IMG/VR virus record: IMGVR_UViG_3300045283_000116
Span: 1-64,000 of that record
Direction: 5' to 3' (one strand)
DNA length: 64,000 nucleotides
Origin: a virus
In this document: positions 22,359 to 30,700 of the stretch, in pieces
Layout of the letters: the number at the start of each line of letters is the position of its first letter
How positions within the stretch are numbered: position 1 is the first letter of the stretch
The notes under the pieces: model-generated
Seen by the model: the letters and a program-made list of their open reading frames with translations, nothing else
The model's database searches: none
What the model was told of the DNA's origin: nothing
Program-made: the position numbers and the translations under genes

Positions 22359-22933
22359 TGGCCGTCACCGTCGACGAGACGCTGACCGACATTCGGGTGC
22401 TCACCCCGCGGATCAGGCGCGCCCTCGAAGGTACGGGCGCGCCGGTCCTGACCGACGACCAGATCAAGGACATCACTGCCGACGCGATGGCGGACGTGAC
22501 GCTGTATCTCGGCAGCGTCTTCGGCAAGCAGTTGGTCGTCACGGAGACGGACGCGAACGGCGCGCCGATCGAATACGCCACCACGGAGGAGCTCAGCCTC
22601 CAGGAGGGCTCGGTCATCGCGGCCCAGGCGGCGCTGGACTACTTCTTCTTCCAGTTCGCCGGGATGAAGGTCTCGGAGACGATCTCGGACGAGGCGTCGT
22701 CGTGGGAGTACGCGCTGTCGCCGTCGCTGCTCGCCAACCAGCTCAAGCTGTTGCAGCAGGAGCGCGACAAGGCGCTGGAGGCGCTGGCGGGCAACATGGA
22801 CCCGCTGGAGCACTTCATGGACTTCGTCTACGCGCGCGACGCGGTAACGGCACGCATGATCGAGCCGTGGGTCCTCAACCAGGGCGTCGGCGGGCAGGCG
22901 GGCTTCTTCGACGAGCGCTTCGGGACGTACTAG
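22358..22933 (+). CDS. Head-tail connector (adaptor-like), 191 aa
   Basis: GTG 22358 overlaps the previous stop. Mostly helical: DDQIKDITADAMADVTLYLG, VIAAQAALDYFFFQFAGMKV, LLANQLKLLQQERDKALEAL. The position right after the capsid module and the helical content fit the first head-completion (adaptor) protein of siphoviruses. The assignment is based on context. Confidence 0.55.
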   Translation: MAVTVDETLTDIRVLTPRIRRALEGTGAPVLTDDQIKDITADAMADVTLYLGSVFGKQLVVTETDANGAPIEYATTEELSLQEGSVIAAQAALDYFFFQFAGMKVSETISDEASSWEYALSPSLLANQLKLLQQERDKALEALAGNMDPLEHFMDFVYARDAVTARMIEPWVLNQGVGGQAGFFDERFGTY

Positions 22934-23391
22934 TGGTCGTCATCACGCCCGATCTGGCGGGCTACGAGGAGGCCCACAACCGGGCTCGCGACTACATGGG
23001 CGTGCCGATCGTCCTGTTCGGCCCGGTGGAGAGCACCTGGCCGCCGGGCACACCGGTCGATCCTCTGACTGGAGTCCCGATGGACCCGACGCTCGAGCCC
23101 ATCTCCTCGGCCGCGGCTTCGGCGCTCGTCCACGGCAAGGTCGGCTTCCGGGCGGTGATCCGCGGGTTTAGCGCAGGCTCGTCGGAGGACAAGTCGGCCG
23201 GAGTCATGGACCGCGCCGACGTGATGCTGATCCTGCCGTCTGCCGCTGCGTCCGCGGTCACCGCGATCGACGCCCAGAGCTTCGAGGCGCGCGACTGGAC
23301 CTGCAAGATCGAGACCTACAAGTTCGACGGCGTCGCCGGGATCGACCGCTTCCTGATCTACGGTAGGCGCATCTCGGAGCCACGGCTGTGA
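22933..23391 (+). CDS. Head-tail joining protein (stopper-like), 152 aa
   Basis: GTG 22933 overlaps the preceding stop. Beta-rich with KVGFRAVIRGFSAGSSEDKS, ADVMLILPSAAA and ETYKFDGVAGIDRFLIYGRR, the look of a small barrel as in head-completion stopper proteins. An exact GACTGGAGTC lies inside at 23067-23076. Contextual call; family not recognised. Confidence 0.5.
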   Translation: MVVITPDLAGYEEAHNRARDYMGVPIVLFGPVESTWPPGTPVDPLTGVPMDPTLEPISSAAASALVHGKVGFRAVIRGFSAGSSEDKSAGVMDRADVMLILPSAAASAVTAIDAQSFEARDWTCKIETYKFDGVAGIDRFLIYGRRISEPRL

Positions 23392-23873
23392 TCTCCCGCG
23401 AAGACCTGATCGACAAGTCCGTCCGCGAGTTCGCCCGGCAGTATCTCGTCACGCGCGGCTACGGGCCGGACAAGCTGCGCTGGATCGAGAGCTTCCCGCA
23501 CTCGCTGGAGTCGCTGGACGGCGTGTCACTCGCCGCGGTCGGCTTCAACTTCGACGACGAGGGTCGCGAGGCCGAGATGGGCTCGTCGCTCACAGAGCGC
23601 AACTACACGATCGAGTTCTTCGTCTTCGGCGTCGACATGGAGATCGCGCGCAACGTCGCGAACTGGATGAAGTTCGCACTGGAGTCCGACGAACAGGGCA
23701 CGCTCCCGCTCATGGACTACGGCCAAGACCCGCCTGTCGAGATCGACCGGCTGCGCGTCGACGGCGTGTCGACGCATCACCAGGCGTTCCTTGACCCCGA
23801 GCCGTGGCAGGAGTTCACCTGGCTCACGACCGTCCGCGTGGAGGACATCTACTACGCCTCGACGCTGGCCTGA
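23388..23873 (+). CDS. Putative tail terminator or joining protein, 161 aa
   Basis: GTG 23388 overlaps the preceding stop. A helix-strand alternating protein: SVREFARQYLVTRGYGPD, NYTIEFFVFGVDMEIARNVA, WQEFTWLTTVRVEDIYYAS. The final strand pattern and its position before the tail tube suit a tail terminator. Inference from order. Confidence 0.5.
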   Translation: MISREDLIDKSVREFARQYLVTRGYGPDKLRWIESFPHSLESLDGVSLAAVGFNFDDEGREAEMGSSLTERNYTIEFFVFGVDMEIARNVANWMKFALESDEQGTLPLMDYGQDPPVEIDRLRVDGVSTHHQAFLDPEPWQEFTWLTTVRVEDIYYASTLA

Positions 23874-24568
23874 TGGCGCAGTGGTACGACATCTTCGTCG
23901 TCGAGGATGTCGGGCCGATCTACGAGCACTTCGACCGCATCATCATCCAACTCAGGGAGCTTGAGGCCGCGGGCGTTGCGGGCATCGCGGGAGCGGGGTT
24001 CCTGGCGAGGGTCCAGAAGTCGCTCCTGAACTTCATGGACGGGCTGGAGTTGGCGGCTCGCACCGCGGCGGTCCAAGCCCAGCAGGAGATCGTCGGGAAG
24101 ATCGCGGCAACCCAGGTCCGCCCCGACACCGGGCGACGCCCCGGCCTGGCTGCTGCGATACGCACGGCGGTGCTGGAGCCACGCGGGGGCCTGCCGACCG
24201 GGGCGGTCGGCGTCGGCAACATCAATACGCTCGATCGCCTCACGACACGGAGCGGCAGGATGGCGCGCTACGGCCCGTACTGGCGTTCCCAGGAGTACGG
24301 CTTCCGGCCGCGCGGTCGCCAGCTTTCGGGCATCCGCGGCTTCTTCACGGGACCGGGCTTCGGGAACGTCGCGCCGAGTCCCGGCGCGTTCCGCGATCAG
24401 CCCACATTCGAGGCCCGGCGCGGCGGACCTCTGATGCGTCCGAGCGGCTACCAGGGCCGGTTCTTCCTGCGTGACGGCTCCGCCGCCGCCTTCGCCGCCT
24501 ACAAGCGGGAGCTCCTGGCGCTCCAGGACCGGATCGACGCCGAGCTCGCGCCGATCCTCCGCTACTGA
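23873..24568 (+). CDS. Minor structural protein, head-tail region, 231 aa
   Basis: ATG 23873 overlaps the previous stop. An N-terminal helical segment (FDRIIIQLRELEAAGVAG, FLARVQKSLLNFMDGLEL) is followed by a Gly/Arg/Pro-rich part (GPYWRSQEYGFRPRGRQL) and a final helix. It could correspond to HK97 gp10-like tail-completion proteins, but similarity is not obvious. The last gene before a promoter. Confidence 0.5.
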   Translation: MAQWYDIFVVEDVGPIYEHFDRIIIQLRELEAAGVAGIAGAGFLARVQKSLLNFMDGLELAARTAAVQAQQEIVGKIAATQVRPDTGRRPGLAAAIRTAVLEPRGGLPTGAVGVGNINTLDRLTTRSGRMARYGPYWRSQEYGFRPRGRQLSGIRGFFTGPGFGNVAPSPGAFRDQPTFEARRGGPLMRPSGYQGRFFLRDGSAAAFAAYKRELLALQDRIDAELAPILRY

Positions 24569-24591
24569 GCGTCTGTCAGAGAGCGCCTCCA

Positions 24592-24604
24592 GTCGTAGAT
24601 TAGG
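24592..24604 (+). promoter_or_regulatory. Late promoter GTCGTAGATTAGG (copy 4)
   Basis: TAGATT at 24596-24601, directly preceded by CCTCCAGTC (near-palindrome). A weak -35-like CTGTCA is 17 bp upstream, the best among the five copies. A leader of about 27 bases precedes GTG 24635. Confidence 0.7.
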
Positions 24605-24634
24605 AGCGCAACGGCGACGTAGGCAAGGACTGGC

Positions 24635-24898
24635 GTGGACCGAGAGCAGTATCTCCACAGGCGGAAGGCGAAGTACATGGCTCAGACGCTTGAGGAGTTC
24701 GAGAACAAGATCGAGCCCCTCTTGCCGGACACGACAGAAGCACGCGAGGCGCGGGACCACTTCAAGGGCCTGTGCCGAGGGCGCTTCAACGGACTGGCAG
24801 TCGACGGCTGTGAACTGCTCAAGCTGGATGGGATTTCCGAGATCAACGGCGTCGCGCAAGGCATTCGAGACCAACTTTCGCCCGTCGGCCGACCCTGA
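24635..24898 (+). CDS. Hypothetical protein, 87 aa
   Basis: GTG 24635 follows CAAGGA; an ATG at 24677 is an alternative. A charged helical protein (MAQTLEEFENKIEPLLPD, TEAREARDHFKGLCRGRFNG). First gene after the tail promoter; role unknown. Confidence 0.5.
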   Translation: MDREQYLHRRKAKYMAQTLEEFENKIEPLLPDTTEAREARDHFKGLCRGRFNGLAVDGCELLKLDGISEINGVAQGIRDQLSPVGRP

Positions 24899-24919
24899 CA
24901 CCAGGAGCAACGAGACCAT

Positions 24920-26185
24920 ATGAGCGTCAACGCCGGTTCCATCATCCACGTCGCGGGCAACAGCGTCATCGACCGTCTCCAGTCGGCCGGTCTGAGCAAC
25001 GTCAACGTCCCGCTGACGGTCGTCCAGGAGATCGGCAACGACTCGATCGTCGACAAGATCCCCGGCGACCCGCAGTTCACGTTCTCGATGGAGTCGTGGG
25101 ATGTCTCCACCGAGCTCGAAGCCCTCCTCATGGGCGAGCACGCCACCAGCGGCAGCTTCGCATCCGGCCAGGCGCTCGACGTGACGGACGCGGACGGCAC
25201 CGAGTACAAGTTCTCCAAGTGCCAGTACGTCACGATCGCCTCGCCGTGGAAGGACCCGCTGTCCTCCGGTGGCGTCGTCAACGCGGGCCATCTTGTTCCC
25301 GCCTACTGGCCGACCCGGATCAGCTACTCCTACGGTGTCAGCGACCAGGCCGCGGAGACCGTCGAGCTCTCGGGCGGGGCGTTCTACTACGCCAAGGGCG
25401 CGCCGGTCGAGCAGTTCGCCGCGGGCGGGTCCGCGAGCTACGTCACGTCGGACCCGGCGATCCCGTACCGCATCGGCGGCGCGGCGGGCACGACGTTCAA
25501 GTCCGTCTTCGGCGTGATCGTCAACGGCGCGGTGATGATCGAGGGCGTCGACTACACGTCGACGCCGACCAACTCGCCGAACCCGGCCGTCGCCACCATC
25601 ACGTTCACCACGGCGACCCCGGCCACGGACGTGAACGGCCAGCCGACCGTCGTCAAGTTCTCCTACTTCACGACCGCGGCCAAGTCGTTCCCGCAGCCGG
25701 TCCACGCGAGCGTCATCACGAAGCCGGGCGCGGTCCGCGGCCGCAACATCTGCGTCTACCTGACCGATGCGAAGCTCAAGCTGGCGAGCGTCCAGCAGTT
25801 CACGCTGGAGGGCACCGTCACCGGTCAGTTCGACTACGAGTTCTGCAACATGGACTCGATCGGCTACACGGTCACGCAGCGCGACGTGAACGGCACGATC
25901 ACCGTGCGCTCGCGCGACGCGGCAGCGTTCTTCTCGATGCTGTCGGAGATGACCGGCGTCGCCCCGGCCGAGGTCCAGGGCTGGCTGAACCAGAACGCGA
26001 TCAAGCTCGAGGTCCAGATCCAGAACCCGAAGAACCCGGCGGCGATCCTCAAGACGCTGTACGTGTCGGACGCGATCTTCCAGACCCCGGCGACCCCGGC
26101 CCGCGTGAACACGCCGACCGATTTCGTCATCAACTACACGAGCCAGAGCGGTGAGTTCTCGGCGTTCAAGGGGTTGAGGCCCTGA
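24920..26185 (+). CDS. Major tail (tube) protein, 421 aa
   Basis: ATG 24920 after AGGAG. Features of a tail tube protein: early IGNDSIVDKIPGDPQFTFSM then a helix in WDVSTELEALLMG, a middle beta region with Thr/Ala-rich strands (possibly an inserted domain, residues about 150-260), and a C-terminal part with GRNICVYLTDAKLKLASVQQ and QFDYEFCNMDS. It comes directly before the chaperone/tape measure set. Longer than many tube proteins, consistent with an extra domain. Confidence 0.75.
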   Translation: MSVNAGSIIHVAGNSVIDRLQSAGLSNVNVPLTVVQEIGNDSIVDKIPGDPQFTFSMESWDVSTELEALLMGEHATSGSFASGQALDVTDADGTEYKFSKCQYVTIASPWKDPLSSGGVVNAGHLVPAYWPTRISYSYGVSDQAAETVELSGGAFYYAKGAPVEQFAAGGSASYVTSDPAIPYRIGGAAGTTFKSVFGVIVNGAVMIEGVDYTSTPTNSPNPAVATITFTTATPATDVNGQPTVVKFSYFTTAAKSFPQPVHASVITKPGAVRGRNICVYLTDAKLKLASVQQFTLEGTVTGQFDYEFCNMDSIGYTVTQRDVNGTITVRSRDAAAFFSMLSEMTGVAPAEVQGWLNQNAIKLEVQIQNPKNPAAILKTLYVSDAIFQTPATPARVNTPTDFVINYTSQSGEFSAFKGLRP

Positions 26186-26475
26186 TGGCACAGGTCCACC
26201 AGTTCGGGGCGGGCGACAAGGGCGGCATCGTCGACCGGGTCAGCCTGCTCGCGATGGTCAATGGTCTCGGCGGGCGGGTTCCGACGCCGGTCAAGGCGAG
26301 CCGGGTCGCCCGGTTCCTGCACCCGCGGGGCACCATCACGACGGCGGAAGTTCGCGCCGTTGCGGCGTCGAACGCGACGCTCGTGACCGACGACGGCTCC
26401 GGCAACCTCACGCTCACGGGCACGGGGCTCAGGCAGGCGCGCTCGCGCATGTCCCCGAGGTACTGCATCCGATAG
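26185..26475 (+). CDS. Hypothetical tail protein, 96 aa
   Basis: ATG 26185 overlaps the previous stop. Content: VSLLAMVNGLGGRVPTPVKA, FLHPRGTITTAEVRAVAAS, a final Gly/Thr-rich strand pair. Role in the tail inferred from position only. The following 100 bases to the next ATG contain no gene, only a GAAAGGAACG ribosome-binding site. Confidence 0.5.
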   Translation: MAQVHQFGAGDKGGIVDRVSLLAMVNGLGGRVPTPVKASRVARFLHPRGTITTAEVRAVAASNATLVTDDGSGNLTLTGTGLRQARSRMSPRYCIR

Positions 26476-26576
26476 CACCCCTCATAGGGCTGACGGCCCG
26501 CTCGACGGCACAAGCGGCTCATGGAGCCAGGCAAGCAGGAAAGGCGCGACTCCGGTCGCACGGCGAAAGGAACGAT

Positions 26577-27452
26577 ATGACCGACGTAGCTGTCGAGGAG
26601 ATCGAGGAAGTCACCGTAGTGCCCGACGAGATGAGCCCGGAACTCCGGGCTCTGTTCACGTTCTCGACGTGGGTCCACGTCGGTCTGGGGGCGGAGGAGT
26701 GCGACGCCGTCGACACGGAGGCGGGGACGAACGGGTGCGTGGACCCGGCGCACATCCACGTCTGGTGCCGCCTGCCCAACGGCCTCCAGCTTCGCGTCAT
26801 CGCGGAGAAGGCGCGGGCGGCCAAGGCCCGGCGCGCGCGCGAGCTTCGCGACGACCAGACCGACTCGCACGCCGTCCTCGAAGACGAGGTCGCCGACCTG
26901 ATCGACGCGGGCGAGAAGGAGCCGCTCGTGGACGTGCTCGTCGGCCGCGAGTGGTTCAAGCACTACCTGCGCGCACGCAACGAGGTCGAAGCCACCGAGG
27001 CCGAGCCCGACGAGGACGACGGGCCATTCGCGCACATCGACGACGACCAGGAGCGCCTGCTGGCGATCAGCCGGATGCCCGAGGCCGATCAGCCGAAGGA
27101 CGAACGGGAGTCGCTGGATAAGCACGTCCGCCGCTACCAGGATCTCGTCGAGGCCAAGCTGGAGGAGTACCTCGAGCCCGAGCGCGAGGGTCTGCGGCTA
27201 CTGGAGATGGAGGCGCTGGTCGAGCGAGTCCGCCGCGACCTCATCCAGCAGGACGCGATGGCCGTCTTCCAGCACGAGTACGCCATCCATGAGTGGCTGC
27301 TGTGCACCACGGACGCGCCGCACGGCAAGCGGCGCTGGATGACCGCCGAGGACATGGAGAACGAGCCGCCGGAACTCATCGACACCGTCAAGGACGCCTA
27401 CGAGCGTCTGGAGCGCGAGCAGAGGACGCTGACCCAGGGAAAAGCCTCCTGA
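26577..27452 (+). CDS. Tail assembly chaperone, short form (gpG-like), 291 aa
   Basis: ATG 26577 after GAAAGGAA. An acidic, helical protein (VAVEEIEEVTVVPDEM; a long central charged helix; EALVERVRRDLIQQDAMAVF) directly upstream of the tape measure gene, the position of tail assembly chaperones. It ends ten bases past a GGGAAAA slippery heptamer, and the overlapping -1 frame continues without a stop for a further 108 codons. The short form chaperones the tape measure during tail assembly. Confidence 0.75.
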   Translation: MTDVAVEEIEEVTVVPDEMSPELRALFTFSTWVHVGLGAEECDAVDTEAGTNGCVDPAHIHVWCRLPNGLQLRVIAEKARAAKARRARELRDDQTDSHAVLEDEVADLIDAGEKEPLVDVLVGREWFKHYLRARNEVEATEAEPDEDDGPFAHIDDDQERLLAISRMPEADQPKDERESLDKHVRRYQDLVEAKLEEYLEPEREGLRLLEMEALVERVRRDLIQQDAMAVFQHEYAIHEWLLCTTDAPHGKRRWMTAEDMENEPPELIDTVKDAYERLEREQRTLTQGKAS

Positions 27453-27769
27453 CCTCGGACGAGTGGCTGAGCATCGTCAAGCTCGCCCGCGACCTGGGGT
27501 CGATCGACCACCTACTGCCAGATCACGTTGAAAGCCTCATCGACATCCCGTACACGCTGGCCGCAGCCATCAGCCTTGCGACGACAGTCTGGAATTGGCG
27601 CGAGAACCTCGCGTCCGACGAGATCCCTCCGCGGCACATCTGGCTGGACGGTGAGCTTGTGACCGACTGGTTCGCCGAGGTCGACGCCGCCCGCGAGCGC
27701 AAGTACAAGGGCGAGCCGGACGGGGAGCAGAACGAGGCCGTGAACGCCCTGGTGGTCGGCGATGGCTGA
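26577..27769 (+). CDS. Tail assembly chaperone, -1 frameshift fusion (gpGT-like), about 397 aa
   Basis: At 27437-27443 the mRNA reads G-GGA-AAA in the gpG frame. A -1 slip gives GGG-AAA and continues SLLTSDEWLSIVKLARDLGS into the second frame to TAG 27769, just before the tape measure start. GGGAAAA is a classical slippery heptamer, and frameshifting at this place is conserved in long-tailed phages (Xu et al. type). The second frame has no start codon of its own, supporting the fusion. Confidence 0.8.
27437..27443 (+). promoter_or_regulatory. Slippery heptamer GGGAAAA
   Basis: In frame X-XXY-YYZ for the upstream gene and nine bases from its stop; the signal for the programmed -1 frameshift producing the long tail chaperone. 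Confidence 0.85.
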
Positions 27770-30700
27770 TCGCAGCATCAACCCCGAGACCAACGTCAAG
27801 CTCGACAAGCTCGAGTCGACCGTCTCGCGTTTGGACACCCGCCTCGGGCAGGAGGCGCAGATCGCACGGGAGAACGCGGCGAAAGTCGAACGCGCCGCTA
27901 CGCGCCGCGCTGCCGCCGCGGAGCGAGGGACTGCACCCGCGGCGGGACCGACCGAGAAGGCGACGATCGACGAGGCCACGCTGAGCACCGAGCGCCTCGT
28001 CAAGGCGCAGGCGGATGCGCTGGCCGCGGCGCGGCAACGGCTGGCGGTCGAGCAGGAGGAGGGCCGAGTCCTCGCCGCGAACGCGGCCACGATCAGCGCG
28101 CAAGCTGAACGGGTCCGCGCGGCCGCGCGCCAAGAGAGCCCGCTGCTCCAAGCTGCGACTCGAGTCCAGCGTCTCAACGATCCGGCGCTGATCCAGGCCC
28201 GTGCCGAGCAGGAGGCGGCGATCGCGGCCCGCGGCCGGGCGTACTCGTCGCAGAAACTTCTCGGCCCCGGCCCGCAGCCGACACCGCAGCTCCTCCTCGG
28301 CGCGGGTCCACAGCCACCGCCGCAACGCCTGCTCACGGCGGGCGAAGACCTGTCGAAGGTCGCCAAGGGCTACGGCGACATGGAGCACGCCCAGGCCGCC
28401 GCGGAAACCCAGACGGCTCGCTCGACCCAGACGACCAGCCTGTTCTCCCGCGAGCTACGAGAGCTCGACGCCCAGCTTGAGTACGAGGCGCGCGCCTACA
28501 ACCTCGCGGCCGACGCTGCGGCCCGGCATGGCCTGCTGACCAGCGAGACGATCGGCTACATGGCGCGCGGTCAGGTGACGGCCCGCCAGTTCGGCGCGGA
28601 GATCCTCGGCACGATTGGCAAGTTCGCGGGCTGGACGGCCGCGGCGTCCCTGACCTTCGGCGCGGTTCGCGCGCTCGGCCTGCTGGGCAAGGGCGCGGTC
28701 GACGCGGCGTCCGGTGTCGGGCTCGTCTCGCGCGTCCTGAACAACGTCGACTCGTCGAAGCTCCAGCAGAGCTTCCGGGACCTCAGCGCGCAGTTCAACG
28801 TCCCGATCGAAGACACGGTGCAGGCGGTCTACGGCTCGGCCAAGGTCTTCAACGACCAGGCCGACGCGGTGCAGGGGGCCACGGTCGCGTTGTACGCGAT
28901 GAAGGTCGGCGAGCTCACCGCCGCTCAGTCGACGCAGTACCTCAACGCGATCGTCAACGGCTTCAAGCTCACTGCCGCCGACCTGCTGCCCGTTCTCGAC
29001 TCGGTCAACAACGTGCAGAACCGTTTTGGCGGCAACCAGGGCCAGCTCATCGCGGGCGTCGCCAAGGCTGCGGGCGCGTTCCGGCTGGCGGGCGGCAACT
29101 TCCGCGACCTGATCGCCCTGATCGAGACCGGCACGAAGCTGACCGGCGCGTCCGGGGAGAACGTTGGTACGGCGATCTCGCGCGCCGCGTCGAGACAGCT
29201 CACACCGCAGGGCGCTGCGGCCCTGCGGTCGGTCGGGATCACGCCGGGCGGCGGGTTCATGGACACCCTGACGCAGGCGGTCAAGCTCGCCAAGGACGCG
29301 TCGCCGGAGCAGGTCAACGCCCTCGCGCGAGCCCTGGTCCCTTCGGGTGGTCAATTCGCCCGGTTCTTCATCCCGATCATCCAGAACCCGCAGCTCTTGC
29401 GGCGGATTCAGGGCGCGGCCGGGGAGGACCAGGCTCAGGGTTCCGCCGCTCGCGAGTTGCGCCACGCCCTCGGGCAGGTCAACGAGCAGATCAGCGCCAT
29501 CGGCCACGGGATCGAGCGACTCGGGTCGGCGTTTGCGTCGGCCGGTGGCCTCGGCGGCGTCGGACTGCTGGTTCGCGTCCTGAACCAGGGCCTCACGATG
29601 ACGACGAGCCTGGTCGAGGAGATCAGCAAGATCCCCGGCATCAAGGTCGCCCTCCCGTTCCTTGAGCTGTACGGGATCGTCAGGGCGCTCAAGTTCTTCA
29701 ACCTTGGCGGGTCGCTGCCGGGAGCCCAGCCGGGATCGCTTCGCGGCGGCATCCAGGGTCTCGTCACTGCGAGCCCGGAGCGGATTCAGAACCGGGAGAT
29801 CCTCAAGGACTTCGAGTCCGAGCGAAACCAGCTTTCCGGCGAGGCTCAGAACGCTGCGAGGGCAAGCCGCCTGGCCGCTTCGCGAGCGAAGAACCTCGCG
29901 ATCGCAGCAGAGCAGATGGCTGTCGGGACGGAGGAGCAGGAGGCGGCGGTAGAGCGCGCCAACGTCGCGTTCCGCAAGTCGACCGAGGCGGCGCTGCTCT
30001 CCGCGCAGAAGGCCGAGGAGTTCCAGGCGCTCAACGAGCGCGAGGGCATCTACCGCTCCCTCCAGAGGGGCGGGATGGCCCCCATCCCAGCGATCACCGC
30101 CGCGGGCGGCAGGTTCGGGACCGGCACCCTGGAGCACGGGGCTGGTGGCGTACCGGTCGAGTACGCACGGTCGCTCGACGCGGCGGCCGTGGCCGACCAC
30201 AGGGCCGCGGTGGAGGCGGAGGCGTCGGCGAGGACTCGGGCCACGGCGGCAGCCGATGTCGTGGCGGCCGAGGAGGTCGCAGGCGCGCGCCGGGTGGCGG
30301 TCGTGCGGGAGGGCGTCACCACCATCTCCGAGATCGAGGCGGTCGGGATGGCCGCAGTGGCGACCCGCTGGGAAGTCGGGATGGAGCGGATCACCGCGGC
30401 CACCGTTGCCGGATTCGGCGTGATGGGAGCGGCGGTGAGGGTGGGACGCGCCGTCCCCGGTGCCGTTCGCACGGGGCTCGGAGCACGGATTGGCGGGCCG
30501 GTCGAAGCGCTGTTCGTCGCCGGGATCACCAGCAAGGCGATCTACGACCACTACGACAACTACGCCAAGCAGGAAAAGAGCTTCTCGGACGCGGCGAACG
30601 CCGGGACGGTGAACCTCGAGAAGACGGTTACGCAGGGCAAGGCGATCCAGAAGCAGAACGAGGTCACGGCGACAGGGCTGCTGAGCGACGTTGCGCAGGG

